Source: Buddleja alternifolia
Lineage: Eukaryota; Streptophyta; Magnoliopsida; Lamiales; Scrophulariaceae
Length of the DNA stretch: 64,000 nucleotides
Assembly (NCBI GenBank): GCA_019426215.1
Contig: CM033399.1
Coordinates: 32,187,022 to 32,251,021 of the forward strand
Direction: 5' to 3'
How positions within the stretch are numbered: position 1 is the stretch's first letter; the number at the start of each line of letters is the position of its first letter. Below the pieces are notes generated by a model. It saw only the letters and a list, made by a program, of their open reading frames with translations, made no database searches and was not told the origin of the DNA. The translations under genes were made by a program, and so were the position numbers. Positions 11,481 to 24,104 of the stretch are shown here, in pieces.

Positions 11481-12864
11481 GACTCATTATTTTGACCAAA
11501 TTCTAATTTTTGGTAATTGTGAATTATTTTTATTCCTTAAATAAGTTTTATTGGGTAAGTTTCAAACTTCGAAATTTTCTTCATCATTAATACGTCCAAA
11601 ATTTTCATATCCAGATTGGAGTTTCCCATGTTTAAGCCATAATTAACTCACTCTTACCCATTAAATGAGGAAAAACTTCCATTTAAATTGAAATGCACCA
11701 AAATGAATTTGCAGAGCATCCCAACCCATCTCTTCTATATATATATATACTAGCATAAATCCCCGTGCTATGTACTTTATACAATCAAATGAATTTTAAA
11801 TAGAATTTTTTAAAAGACTTTTCAATTAAATAACATTATGAATGTGGTTGTAGTTACGCAAGAATGTTACATGCAAAATTGACTGACAACTTTGATTAAT
11901 TATGTTTGAAACTTAAATAGTACTAACAAATAAAACAACTTATTCTAAACAGCTTTGAAGTTGTTTAATAGAAAGATCAAGCGGTGTTCTTTTGTTATAA
12001 ATTTTAGTAAATTAATTGTTGCAATAATGCATGAAACCAAATCCAAAAGAAGAAAGAAACGGAAAAAAATTATAAAAGTTATGTACAATAGTAGTATTTT
12101 TATTTTACCATTTTTTTTGGAATGAATAGCAAACCCAAAATAATTGAATCTCAGAAATAAAAATCTTTTAAGTAGGTCTAACCTCAATAGAGAAAGAAGC
12201 TAAACAATTTAACATGATTGGGCTATTTTCAGAAAAAAGAGAAAACCCTTTTTTGCATTCATATAAAAAATTTAAGTAGGAAAAAGCTCATGTTTTAAGA
12301 ATATGCGTACATGCTCTAAATGTACATCAAAGAATGATATAAATAGATATACTCCCTTATTACCTTTAAAAGGAAAAAACTAAAATGTTGGATCAAGGGA
12401 AAAATAATTGAGAAAAGATTTACTAATAATGCATAAGACCATTAGATTTTCATCATTAAAAAATGTAGACATGTATACAAAAACATTACTAAAACAGTGA
12501 CAAAAGGCTCATGTAAGAAACATGCAATTGTTGGAAATGGAGAACCTTAAAACTCTAAATCTACAAATAGATAAATGAGTTCCACTTACAAATTCACCAA
12601 TATATATGTTCAACAAATAATTCAACTTCAATGATCATGCAAAAATTGAGAAAGAGCAATAGTATTATATTTCATGATAACATTTTTGTATACTGTAGAC
12701 GAAATAAAAAGAAAAAGAAACATCCTGATTATACCAAAGGATAGAAAAGATAACGAAGATGAATCAAAGATCAACAAATCAGGTAGTTATTATCTTTTGA
12801 ATATCAAAAAGATAGATATTACTAAATTGCTCAATAAGTGAATGATAAAAAAATAAAAAATTAA
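11481..12864. other. AT-rich intergenic sequence
   Basis: No gene. The start (11481-11520) is an inverted match to 18045-18105, possibly the left terminus of an old host element. A short ACTAGCAT..CCCGTGC motif at about 11750 recurs at 18113 in the same direction, which suggests a shared repeat family. The rest is A/T-rich and featureless to the eye. Confidence 0.5.
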
Positions 12865-13110
12865 TTAAGCAAAGGGTGTACTCCAATGGTCCACAAGGCT
12901 TTCGCCGTGAGAACCAACCCGGGTTCGAAACCAAGGAGAAGGGGATGGGGGGATTTTTCTCCTACATTCTTCCCTGGGCCCCTGCGCTTATTGAGTCCAT
13001 CGCCTATGGGTAACCTAAGGCGGATTACCTCCATACGTGGTTTGCGGCCTATTGCGTATGGGCAGGTTTGCTCTGCTGAATGACTGGAGAAGATTTACCC
13101 TGAGATTTCC
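12865..13110 (+). mobile_element. tRNA-derived SINE, second family
   Basis: Plus-strand body with a box A-like TACTCCAATGGTCC and a clear box B GGGTTCGAAACC 30-40 bp later, followed by a GC-richer tRNA-unrelated part (CATCGCCTATGGGTAACC...). Flanks are an A-rich direct repeat, A7-T-A6-TTAA at 12847-12864 and A8-T-A7-TTAA at 13111-13130; this is low complexity and therefore weak as a target duplication. A 65-codon open frame across it is incidental. Confidence 0.7.
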
Positions 13111-14580
13111 AAAAAAAATAAAAAAATTAAAGAAAAAACAATTTTTTCACTGTTCTATATATAAAAAAAAATTGGTTAATTATACTAAGAAGAAATAAAG
13201 CAAATGCGCAAGAAAAACAAAGGCATTCAGAAATTAAATCTGGCAAGAAAAAAATGAAAGATTTATTTTTTTATAAAATATTAATTACGTAAATGTAAAA
13301 TATTGACCTTAAAGAATGGAAACAAACTTGTTGCTAACTGATTAATGATGGGAACAATTATATACATAAAAGCGAATTTGTAAAGTTGACTATTCCAGTC
13401 ATGAAAAATAAAAAGATTCTCTTGAAAATTGATGACAAATTAATGAAAGTGAAAAAATTAAGGCTAGAAGGACCATGACACACTGCTTATTTCAATCAAC
13501 GATGGAAAATGAAGAAATAAACGTTAATAAAATGAAGATGGAAAATAAAGGAGTTTTTATCTACAATAGTATTATGAAATTGAGTGTGTATAACAAATGA
13601 GAAGGTAGAAGCCTAAGTAATATTCGGTGTAGGAAAGATACAAATATATATTTAAAATAATAAAATTGTACGTGCATAATTGATATGATATCTGACTAAA
13701 ATTTGAATTCGAAAACTAAACACAATTATAATTAAGAAAATAGTAAAAGAAAAAAAAATGTATTTTTATATTAAATTAACTTGAATGTCACTTTTGTTGA
13801 CAAATTAGGTGGATGCTTGCAAGGTTATTGCTCTCCTTGTATGTGTTGATGTGCCAAAATCTTTGGAAATCCACATACTCTGGAAAGGTGAACTATCTCA
13901 AGACCAAGAATTAGGCTTATCACATTAATCTAATATAGTTTTAGATAATAAGAATTTTTCTATACAACAAAAATCTCAAACCTATTGAAGAATTTTTAAA
14001 GAAAAAAATCTAAGCAGAAAAAAAAATGAAATCATGAATGATAAAACGAAACAGTCAAAAAATTTTTTTAAAAAAATCAAACAAAAATCCGAGAAGTAAT
14101 AATATTAAAACTATAAAAATATTATAAAATTAACATAATTGAAAATACACCAAAGAATCTTCATGGAAGATTTATGACGAACGAAAAAAGAAGAAAAAAT
14201 ATTCATCGAAAGAAAGAAGCACCAGTACATATTTTAAAAAGGAATAAATTGAAATTGACTTCAATAACATCTATCTATGAAGCTCAAACAATGAAATAAA
14301 TAGTTGATCGTGTGTCCCATTGAGCTTGCCCAAAATTAAACATGGACAATAGGGAATAAAACAACAATTACATAATCATAAAAAAATGTGTGTTAATAAA
14401 AAATGTCAATGTAGAATTCTTTAGTAAAAATAATTCAAAAAAATTGGTGCACGTATCTGGAAAAACATCTAAAAATACGTAGAAAAAGAATGCTAGCAAG
14501 GATTGAAAGGAGCATCAACATTCACCCTAGCGGCGAAGCCTACATTCTGCAATGGTCCAATTTATAAGGTTCTCCATGCA
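13111..14580. other. AT-rich intergenic sequence, no gene seen
   Basis: Very A-rich on the plus strand with many short A-runs. No recognisable coding, RNA or repeat structure found. Confidence 0.5.
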
Positions 14581-14712
14581 ATTTGCTTTAGATAACTCAT
14601 ATTTTGAAATTTATTAATCTCCCTGAAAAATTGGAAACCAGCACTACTTATACTCTAAGAAATTGAAAGCTGCATTGAAATTTAATTTGTTTGAATTAGC
14701 TTTCAAAGTCAT
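14581..14712. repeat. Dispersed repeat, copy A (left part)
   Basis: About 130 bp closely matching 23207-23342 (around ten differences by eye), starting AATTTGCTTTAGATAACTC and ending CTTTCAAAGTCAT. The same repeat resumes after the insertion at 18042-18105, which matches 24255-24310 (AGAATTTGGT..AAATTGAGT..TTGGAGTC.AAAGACC). The parent family is unknown. Confidence 0.75.
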
Positions 14713-17700
14713 TGTTTTTTTCTTTTTCCAAATGAAAACATTATTAAATCAGATATCGAATCAACAATTGTAATCAACAATTTTCTATTACAAACTAGAA
14801 ACAAGGTGTGACACCAGAGTTTTCTAAATACTAACCTACTTAGTAATCCGATGATTAGTAGCATAATGTATAGAATATAACTTGATTTAATACGTAATAA
14901 TTATAGTACGTACATACCCAAGGATTATTCAAATAAGTGGATGGACTTAAACATCAATTTGCATCCATGTGGGGCCTTAAAGATTAATATGTTTGTTTGG
15001 GGATATGAGGAAAAATAAGGAGAAGAAGAAGAAATTGCAATGAAGTCCTCACCACCCCTATATATATTCACCCCTATCTTGCTCCTCATTTCTCCTCTCA
15101 TTCACTCAAGTATTACATGCTCCAAAATCAGATTTCATCCCCATTTGCATCTCATTTTAACTACCAAAAACCATTCAAGAAACCAAGGAAAGAGAAAGCT
15201 CAACCCACAACATAGAAACCACATTTTCCCAAGCAATTTTCGCACAGAGATTTCCAGCACTGGCAATGCTGGTATTTTCAAGTTTTGAGGGATCAAATGA
15301 TGCCCAAATTGGAATCTTTTTAGCTCAAAATCTCCCTGAGAAGACAAGGAAGAATACCATGTGTTCGGAATTTTCTTATCTGCTACAAAAAGTTTCAGAT
15401 TCGCCTAAAATCGTGACCCAGTTTCCGGACCTGAAATCTGGCAGCACCATTAGAAATTTGTTCCCTTGGTGTTTTCTCATCAACCAAATACTTAGGTAAG
15501 ACACCCTCATCACTGTTAAAATGTATTTATTCTTGGTTTATTAGAATTATTGTAGAATTAAATCTTGAATTCATCAATTGGAGGCTCAATTGGGACATGC
15601 ATGAGGTGAATTGGAATGTAGGGCTGAGAATTTGGTTGATTGTGTGTTTGAGGAAAGGATTTGGATAAATTGTTATAGACCCATCACTATATTTGTATTT
15701 GAAACATAGATAACTGATTGCATGTCGAATCTAACTTATTTTTGAAAGTCATTTAGGACATGCATTGTTGTTTTGTCATGAAATGAAGTTGAACTCCATT
15801 TCAGTTTCTGCGTACGGGTTCTAGGTTGTACTTGAAAGGCTAAATGACCGAATTTTGGAGTCAAAATATTTTCCAATTAACTTGGATGTGTTAGCAACAT
15901 ATTGGTAAAATTTCGTAAATTTCGGAGTCTTGTAGAATTTCTATTAAATTATTGAAAAGAACTGCTAGAATTATATCATGTTTCGAAAAAGCCACTTGTT
16001 GAGCTTACAATTTCATATTTAAACTTTAATTATAATTTAAAACTTTTTCTGTAGATATATATACATGTTTTGTATGTTTCTGTAAAATTTTGAGATTTTT
16101 TGAGCTTTGATGGAATTTATAAAAATTGGTAGACAACTGCTGCCAGAGAATTACTCATTTACAAATAAGTGTTGTTTTGAGCTGAAGATTTTGTATCTAA
16201 ATATTTTATTTGGCTTCCAAAATTTTCTAGAACCATTTTCAGTGTCTTGTGAACATGTCATACAAAATTTGGGATTTTTTTTTTTTTTTTTTTGATAAAC
16301 AAAGGATTTTATACAAATTTTGAAATGCAGCTTGTTGGAGGTAGTGTTGGCCAAAGCAAGTAGTGTTTGGCCAAAGCAGGTAGTGTTGGAGATTCACTCG
16401 GCAACGATCCTTTTAGCTTGGAAGAGTACTGTGAGTTGCCTCTCAAAATTATAGTTATATATGTCTTTCAAAACTGGAAGGAATACGTCATATATATATA
16501 TGTACTTTCAACATGCTTTGAATACTTGACATGAAAATGAGTTTCAACACTTTCAAATCAAATTCAGGACTCATTTTACATTCACCAATTCTTGGCACCA
16601 ACTATTACCTGCATGAATGTTTTCAAACACGTATCTTGCAAAAGTAATTTTTCAGGCATGTTTTGTGAAAATGAATTCGAGGAAAACATTCTTTTAAGGA
16701 AATTCTGAAAAACTATTTGTTCGATTAAATATTTCATCGTGAACTAAAATGCTTCATTGCATCATTCGTGACATACGTGATTGCATACTTATTTCAAATG
16801 CATAATTTATACAAGAATGATTTCGAAATAAACATCGGTTTTATGATTTTTGTGAAATTACTCCATCATTGGTCTTGTATCGTGATCATTTGCCGTGATA
16901 GTGTTCTTGTGACGTGTTGCATCTGACGTGGTTGTGTTGGGCCCAAGGTCCGGCGATGGATAGGGCAGGGTTCGGCCGGTCAAGCATGGGCTTGCGGTCT
17001 TAAACAGTTCCCGCTATTCACGTCCAGATCCATGCACCTAGGACGGAGTGCTCTGAGGGTGCATGGGTCATTTATCGTGTGGCATACTCCGGATATGACC
17101 AAATCGGGCATCGCGAGCCTGCGTGGGGAGGTATAAGGTGATGGCTTTTAAGCCGCGTGTTCAGGGGTGATAAGGAAGAAGCAGCGGGACCCAAAGTGCT
17201 ATGGGTAAATCATCGGACGCGATGGTATTTCTAACATGGCCCCCTACTGCTTAAGCGTGACGTGTACATGTTACTTAAACATGTCTTGTACGTGATTCTT
17301 GCATTGAACTACATGCTTTTGAAAATGCATGTTTTGAAACTTAAATGTCATGCCACCAATTGTTCCAGCTTTATCATGAACGTAAATTTTTCCAAGCATG
17401 TTTTCAATGATATTTGACAAAATCTCATCGTGCATATACTAAGACCTTTGCCTCATACTAGCTATTGCTTAATTGTTACTATGATCACAAATTGCTTTTC
17501 TTATTTAGGATTTCAAAGATCCTTTGAAAATCAACAAAAAAAAAACTATTATTGTTTTTCCCTCACTAATTGATCATTTAGGTCTAAAAACTATTTTAAG
17601 CAACTTACACACACGCACTGGCACTCACTAAGCCTTTGCTTACGTATTTTGTTTCATTCCTTCCTTCCAGCTGTAGGTGAGTTGAGCAGTGAGACTAGTT

Positions 17701-18041
17701 GGAGGATAACAGGAATAGACATAGACGATCCAAGAGGTAAAAACTGGTAGTTTTATTCAAGGATATTAAGTTACTTCGTGATGCGGATGATAGTTTCAGG
17801 AGTAGGACCCTAAGATACATTGATAAAAATTGGGTCCATGTTTTGAATTGGAACTACAGCTACGATAGACTTATGTATTCAAGTTGGGTCTTTTATGACC
17901 CAATTTTGGGGCGTGACACAAGGAACTACTATATAAGTTGAGAAATAACTCACACATTGGGTGGGATCGAACCCATGACCTCTAAGTCATAAGACCTCAG
18001 TCTTACTGCTAGACTAAGAAGTCACATGCTTTCAAAGTCAT
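14699..18041 (-). mobile_element. tRNA-derived SINE split by a 3.1-kb solo LTR
   Basis: A 14-bp target duplication GCTTTCAAAGTCAT (14699-14712 and 18028-18041) brackets the unit. The SINE body is 17924-18027 plus 14713-14806 on the minus strand, about 198 bp: box A region CTTAGTCTAGCAGTAAGAC, box B GGGTTCGATCCCA, a TAATAGAAAATTGTTGAT middle and an A-rich tail. The same family lies in intron 1 of the reductase gene (32056-32260). Confidence 0.87.
14807..17918 (+). mobile_element. Solo LTR, gypsy Del/Tekay type (3.1 kb), target duplication CAAGG
   Basis: Begins TGTGACACC and ends GGGGCGTGACA, flanked by CAAGG at 14802-14806 and 17919-17923. The long LTR, the TGTGACACC/GGCGTGACA ends and the GC-rich block at about 16920-17260 (with ACGGAGTGCTCTGAGGGTGC) are what I know of Del/Tekay chromovirus LTRs. 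A TATA-like TATATATATTCACCCC near 15059 could be the LTR promoter. At 16340-16390 a unit around TAGTGTTGGCCAAAGCA is imperfectly repeated. No internal sequence remains. Confidence 0.85.
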
Positions 18042-18187
18042 AGTTGTTGGAGAATTTGGTCAAAATTGAGTGATTGGAGTCGAAAGACCCCTTTCAAATA
18101 ATATAATTAAATACTAGCATGTAACCCGTGCTTTGCACAAAAATTGAAATTATTTTACAAAATTAAAATATTGAAAATTTGAATAAT

Positions 18188-19495
18188 GGAAAAATTGCAT
18201 CAACCTCCCTTGAATTATGGACATTTGGCAACCACAACTCTTCATTCTTGGTATATTGGCATGAAACTCCCGTTTTTTACTGAATTTACTAATGAAAGAC
18301 TAAAAAGCCCTTCACATTTGGGGTAAAAAAAAGAATAAATTTAATAATTTATTGGAACATGAAAAAATACAACTAGATTGCATAATAATAAAAAAAAAAA
18401 ATAAAGCATCTTAAATTAAAACGTTTCTAGAAATATAGCTCTAAAATTCTAACATTTAAATAAATGCAGAAAACCTGATTTAATAGTTATGATCCCAAAA
18501 GATATTACTTAAAAATATTAATTTTAATTCTCTCCTGATTCAACTAATGTGAAATTTCATGAAAAAGTATGTTATTACTCTGATTATGCTAATTTCATTT
18601 GTTGCACCATTTTTCTTATATTTATAAATTGCAATCTTCCATGTAAAAATATTAATACTTCTTTTTGTTTTTTTATATTGTATTTTGTATAAATTCACAT
18701 TCATGTTTAAGAACTTATAGTAATAATATGGGTGTTTCTTATTTTTCAATTAAAACCAGTTGCAAGAAAGAAAGAACAAATATTATGTTGTGCTACTCCT
18801 AAGCTGTGAACTTTTATTAAACTATACCATTGTTGTTTTGAAATAGTAATAAATTTATTGTTTGTTTTACAAATATTACTATGTCTATTTAAGAACAAAA
18901 ATATGGTGGTATATAAAATGTGTATTTACTTTTTTTTGGTAATATTCTTTTTTTCAATAGAATATCCTTCTAAATTAGCACTTTTTTGGAAGAAGTTGTT
19001 GAATTTTACTATGAAAAAGCATATTCGAATGGTAAAATTTTAAGTGCATAAAGATTAGTCAAGTTCTTACTTCCGTACTTCTATTTCTTTTTTTAAATGA
19101 GAAAAATTAGAATTATTCGGGTTTATGAAAAATGTTTGAATAATATGAACATATTTAAGCAATAAAATTTTTACATCCTAAGAGGACATTTTTTTAGGAG
19201 TTTAGAGTTATATTTCTAAAATTTTAAAATGTGGATGCCACATTGTTTTATATTATTATTATTATTATTATTATTATTATGATGTCATTTGATGATATTT
19301 TGATAATTTTTCATTGATTAAGACATTTTAAGTGAAAGTTAACTTTTTTCAATTCAAAAGTGAAGGGCATTTTAGTCATTAAGTAGATAATATAATAAAA
19401 AAAGTGAAGGAGTGGAGGTCCACGCCAATTTTTCAAATGTGAGGGGTGTGAATGCCCAATATCCATAGTTCAGGGGAGGTCGATGCAATTATCTT
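18188..19495. mobile_element. MULE-like element with long inverted ends (1.3 kb)
   Basis: The left end carries ATTGCATCAACCTCCCTTGA and the reverse complement of the right end ATTGCATCGACCTCCCCTGA. Similarity continues about 130 bp inward, including (A/T)AGCCCTTCAC against ATGCCCTTCAC. Flanking TTTGAATAAT at 18178-18187 and 19496-19505 is a perfect 10-bp target duplication. Long TIRs plus a 9-10-bp duplication indicate a Mutator-like element. It has no transposase and no recognisable captured gene. A TTA/ATT microsatellite lies at about 19251-19280. Confidence 0.85.
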
Positions 19496-19816
19496 TTTGA
19501 ATAATTAAAGTCTCTATATAATAACATTTATACTCTCAAAAATAAGAAATTATCTTTGACCTCACTAATGCGTGGGCACAACAAATAAAAGATAATATCA
19601 TAAAAAATTTAAATAGTCAAGAACAAAAACAAACATATTGGTAAAGACTCATATAACAACATACAATAAAAATTCCAAAAAATCAATTTTTAACAACTCA
19701 TAATTCATCAATTAATTAGATAATACCATATAATGAACCATATGTTGAAACTTAAATTTTATATAATAGTCCATCTATAATGAACACCAAGAAAGTAAAA
19801 CATTCTTAAGTGAGGT
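19496..19816. other. Intergenic spacer between two TIR elements
   Basis: AT-rich; nothing recognised. Confidence 0.5.
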
Positions 19817-19825
19817 GCATACAAC

Positions 19826-20815
19826 CATGGTCTAAAATTTCAACCGAAACACCGAAATTTCGGATTTCGGGGAGTTTCGAAACGTAATCGAACCTTCTAT
19901 CCAATTTTGCAGAATATCTACCGAAATTTCGACCGAAACCCGAAATTTCACCGAAATTTAAAATATTTTTGTCAAATATCCATCGAAATTTCGGCCGAAA
20001 CCCGATATTTCCCGAAATTTTACCGAAACCGAAATTTCGGCAGATTTTTTTTTATATGTTTTTTTTAAATATCATATAATTAGAAAATTATATTTATACA
20101 CATAATATGATATTGAGTAGTAACTTTTACTTAAATTTTGGTACATTTTATTATAATGAATTTCCTATGAGATTATGTTATTATCTTACTATCAAATTAT
20201 ATTTATTTCATATTTTTCGCAACAGTTTTTAGTGATATTATTTAACAAATTCATTATCCATATATTATATATAGAATATTATTGATGTAAAAGATGCATA
20301 AGAACGAAACCCGAAATTTCCCCGAAATTTAAAATATTTTTATCAAATATCCATCGAAATTTCGGCCGAAACCCGATATTTCCCGAAATTTTACCGAAAC
20401 CGAAATTTCGGCCGATTTTTTTATATATATTTTTTTAAAATATCATATAATTAGAAAATTATATTTATACACATAATATGATATTGAGTAGTAACTTTTA
20501 CTTAAATTTTAGTACATTTTATTATAATGAATTTCCTATGAGATTATGTTATTATCTTACTATCAAATTATATTTATTTCATATTTTTCGCAACAGTTTT
20601 TAGTGATATTATTTAACAAATTCATTATCCATATATTATATATAGAATATTATTGATGTAAAAGATGCATAAGAATGATAGTTAAAGTTACCCAAAATTT
20701 TATTGCAAATTTCCAAATATTTTTATAAATTTCCATGATTTCTTTAAAATCGAAACCGAAATTCCCGTAAATTTACTACACCGATATCTACCCCGAAATC
20801 GATATTTAAGACCTT
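19826..20815. mobile_element. MULE-like element rich in CCGAAATTTCGG palindromes
   Basis: A 9-bp duplication GCATACAAC (19817-19825 and 20816-20824) flanks imperfect inverted ends CATGGTCTAAAATTTC / AAGGTCTTAAATATCG. Inside, a unit of about 371 bp is tandemly duplicated (about 19935-20305 and 20306-20676) with only a few differences. Each unit carries several copies of the palindrome CCGAAATTTCGG or half sites (CCGAAACC, CCGAAATT). No coding frame. Confidence 0.75.
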
Positions 20816-20940
20816 GCATACAACTACCAAATTAAATTTAATTTTTTATCATTTGTGAGGTGCAGTTCAAATACTGAAACTATCATTAACTATTTGGCAA
20901 GCATTGATTAGAAAAATAAGGAAAAACATGTGTTAGAGGT

Positions 20941-21060
20941 TAATTGATTAAACTCATGAATTAAACATTTTAATTGATTAAACTCATGAATTAAACATTT
21001 TAATTGATTAAACTCATGAATTAAACATTTTAATTGATTAAACTCATGAATTAAACATTT
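20941..21060. repeat. 30-bp minisatellite, four identical copies
   Basis: TAATTGATTAAACTCATGAA followed by TTAAACATTT is repeated four times without a mismatch. A fifth, degenerate unit ends at about 21090. The units are contiguous with no spacers. Confidence 0.95.
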
Positions 21061-21104
21061 TATAACTACACTCAGAAATTAAACATTTTTATACCAAGTC
21101 CCCT

Positions 21105-22310
21105 CAAGGATGAAAATATGCATATCAATGTTTGATATCAAATGAAAGATTACATTTATCAATCAAAATGAGTCGCACAAATGTTAGAAATAAGGAAAAA
21201 GCTAAATATTATTCTACAACATTATCAATACACGAACTTATATAATTAGAATTAAGTTTCCAGTATTATAAAAATTAAGTAAATCCATCATCAATGAGGT
21301 GTAATTCTATAATGGTATAAACAATAAGTATGAAAGTTTGTACATGTATAATGAAATTTATGAAAAAAGGGAAAACTAAATGAAAACATATGAATGCAAA
21401 TGATAGCTATAAAATAATAAAATATAACTAAAGATCTAATAATTTCTCATCAATTTTACTATCCATCATAAAGAAAATAAATTAAATTGAAAATATAGGA
21501 AATGCATATTAAAATATAAACCTAATATTAGTGGCAAGAAAGAGAGAAATAAGAAGAAGAAAATGCAGAAAAAACAAAAATAAGTTACGGTGAAATCAAA
21601 GTCTATTATCCATCATAAAGAAAATAAATTAAATTGAAAGTACATGGAATGAAATTTAAAACAGAAAACTCAATATTAATGGACAAAGAGACAGAAATAG
21701 AAAGAAGAAAATCAGAAAAAACAAAAATAAGTTATGGTGAAATCAAAGCCTACTATCCAACGTAAAGAAAATAAATTAAATTAAAGAAGAAAAACGTATT
21801 GTAGATATTAATTGAACTTTTAAACTCAGAAATTAAATACTTTTAAAACAAATCTCCTCAAGGGTGAAAATATGCATATATGTATTTCAAAGGAACCTAC
21901 TGGTGATGATTTCATTCATAATCTTAATCATTGTTTGTAGCCATTTAAATAGGGGAGTAAGCAAAATAAATTTAAAATGAAATAAAAGTTTATATTGAAA
22001 AATCAGAATGAGTCATGTAAATGTTTTGAATAAGGAAAAAAATAGAAATCAATTAAATTATCAAAACACCGATTTATATAGTAAGAATTAAGTCTTTCAC
22101 TGTTAAAATAAATAAATAAATCATTCACCGATGAAATATACTGATATAAATGAATGAAATAATAGGTTTTTAAATTTGTAAATGCATACTGAAATTTATA
22201 AAAAAAAAACAAAGGAGGGGGGGAAGCTCAACAAAAACATAAGAATGCAAATGACAGCCATAGAATTATAAACTATAAATAAGAGTCTAATAATTTCCCA
22301 TCAATGTTAT
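21105..22310. repeat. Old segmental duplication with an internal tandem repeat
   Basis: Sequence from 21105 to 21450 (GAAAATATGCATAT..., ATAAGGAAAAA..., AGAATTAAGT..., GAATGCAAATGA.AGC.ATA, TCTAATAATTTC.CATCAAT) recurs in the same order at 21860-22310. Between them a unit of about 146 bp, starting TATCCATCATAAAGAAAATA, is present two to three times (about 21460, 21607, 21754). Together they look like an old tandem duplication of non-coding DNA. Confidence 0.7.
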
Positions 22311-22363
22311 TGGACAGAGAAATTAAATAGAAACAAGAAAAATAGAGATAGGCAGGAAATTAT

Positions 22364-22540
22364 TATTATTATTATTGTTTTTCACGGGTTTCCCCACACT
22401 ACATTGGGTATGGGGCTAATCCCGCTTCGCGGTACTGAACCTGCCGCTGGTCTGAGGGAATTTGTCACTGGAGAGAGTCGAACAAGCTCCCCACTTAGGA
22501 GCGTAGTGGTGGATAAGCCACTACACCAACCCTTCAAGTT
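22364..22540 (-). mobile_element. tRNA-derived SINE, same family as 9801-11480
   Basis: On the minus strand it reads GGGTTGGTGTAGTGGCTTAT (box A) and TTGTTCGACTCTC (box B), then the family-specific CAGCGGCAGGTTCAGTACCG, ending in a TTTTTCAC/(AAT)n tail. Flanks ATAGGCAGGAAATTAT (22348-22363) and ATAGACAAGAAATTAT (22541-22556) agree at 14 of 16 positions, which fits an aged target duplication. Confidence 0.85.
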
Positions 22541-22849
22541 ATAGACAAGAAATTATAACAACAAACTCAATTTTAAACCTCAAGAGAGATGTGTAACATT
22601 TTCATTCGACCAGTGGCGGTGGCAAAGAAACAACTTCCGGGTATAAAAAGCTTCTCCAAAATTATGAATGGAAATATTGGAAAAAACTATAAACATAAAT
22701 AGGTGGTTTGAAATTTGATTTCTGATTTTGAATTTGAATTTAAGAAAAACTTAAAATGTCCTAATGTGTTAGTTTCGATTGGAATTTGCAGCATAATAAA
22801 GAGGCTTAATTACTTTTTGTTGGTCGACATCTTTATTATGTAGCATATT

Positions 22850-23031
22850 TTTTTTGGTTACCTACCACAGTATCTCGGGCATTGCCGGACTAATCTGTTG
22901 GTCGACCCGGATCGCACACCTGGCCTGATGGGTGAGTCTCCCAACGGGGGCAACTGCGTACACAAGGAATCGAACCTGAAACCTTACTTAAACGGAACCA
23001 AGCTGCTTACCACTCGGACCAACCTCGTTGG
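22850..23031 (-). mobile_element. tRNA-derived SINE, fourth family
   Basis: The minus strand begins CCAACGAGGTTGGTCCGAGT (box A region) with box B GGTTCGATTCC about 40 bp on, and ends in an A-run after GGTAGGTAACC. Flanks TATTATGTAGCATATT (22834-22849) and TATTATCTAGCATATT (23032-23047) match at 15 of 16 positions. It is intact and recent-looking by that measure. Confidence 0.88.
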
Positions 23032-23206
23032 TATTATCTAGCATATTCCAAAGGCATTATAATTAACAAAAGAAAGAGAATTCCAAAAGTTTAATTAGGG
23101 GTAGTCTACTACTATTTTCAAGAAGTTCTGAAATTTTAAAACTTGACAAACTAAGCCAATAATTAGTTTTTTGTATAATAAAAGATATCAAAATTCTAAG
23201 AAATGG

Positions 23207-23342
23207 AATTTGCTTTAGATAACTCATATTTTGAAATTTATAATCTCCGTGAAAAATTGGAAACCAGCACCACGTATACTCTAAGAAAAGGAAAGCAGCA
23301 TTGAAATTTGATTTGTATGAATTAGCTTTCAAAGTCATTGTT
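23207..23342. repeat. Dispersed repeat, copy B (left part)
   Basis: Counterpart of 14581-14712. It resumes after the retroposed insert at 24141 and can be followed to about 24310. Confidence 0.75.
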
Positions 23343-24070
23343 TTTTTTTTTTAGGAGAAGCAGTAATTTTATTTCATCCAATAAATAGTTTACAACGTCA
23401 AGAACGATACAATTGAGATTGTCTCTAACGATGTAGTAAAAAATAATTGAAACACTAAATATCAAGTTCTTCAAGATATCAAATATTAAGAACTCATATT
23501 GATCTGGAGTTCACCCCTGAAAATAACTCTGGAAAACGAGCAGGGAGCCAGGGATGATGGAATTTGTTGAACAGGTTAATATACACAGAGAGGGGAACCT
23601 CCTAAGAAATATCCTGCCCAGGAAGGTCACCAGACGCGGCGTACCGAATTTCATGAGGAGAAAATCCACGAAGCTAGGATCTCACGCAACATGGGCGCAT
23701 CAAGAAAAATTCCATTAAAAGACCACAAAAACACTTTTGTGCAATAGACCACACTCTTATTCAATAGAAATAAAACTATCATTCGAGAGAGAAAAAACAA
23801 TTTCTCATACGAGAGAGAAAACAAAATCCTAAACAAACTATCTAAAAAGCTATATAAAATTTTATGAATCACCCATCTTCATCTCGTCAGATCCGTTTCA
23901 GTCTTGTTAAATCCATCACCGTTTCGTCAGATTTGAAATTGAAATATACAATTTGAATAGAGTGCTCCAACTCAGCCCGCCGATGATGGTGGTGGCAATA
24001 GTAGTGAAAGAGACTACTGCTTCACTAAGCCATCATCAACTGAAAAAAATAAAATGATAGCTAGGATTTT

Positions 24071-24104
<34 letters not shown>

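Noticed and set aside
15040..15288. Open frame with a signal-peptide-like start (hydrophobic ILLLISPLIH)
   Set aside because: It lies wholly inside the 3.1-kb solo LTR, in the transcribed leader region, has no family similarity and low-complexity composition.
20941..21060. Regular 30-bp repeats, CRISPR-like at first glance
   Set aside because: The units are contiguous with no spacers and the DNA is plant nuclear; it is a minisatellite.
22364..23031. tRNA-like box A/box B pairs as possible tRNA genes
   Set aside because: The flanking sequence does not fold to a cloverleaf, each unit extends beyond tRNA length, ends in a tail and has target duplications; these are SINEs. The same applies at 9801-11480, 12865-13110, 17924-18027 and 32056-32260.
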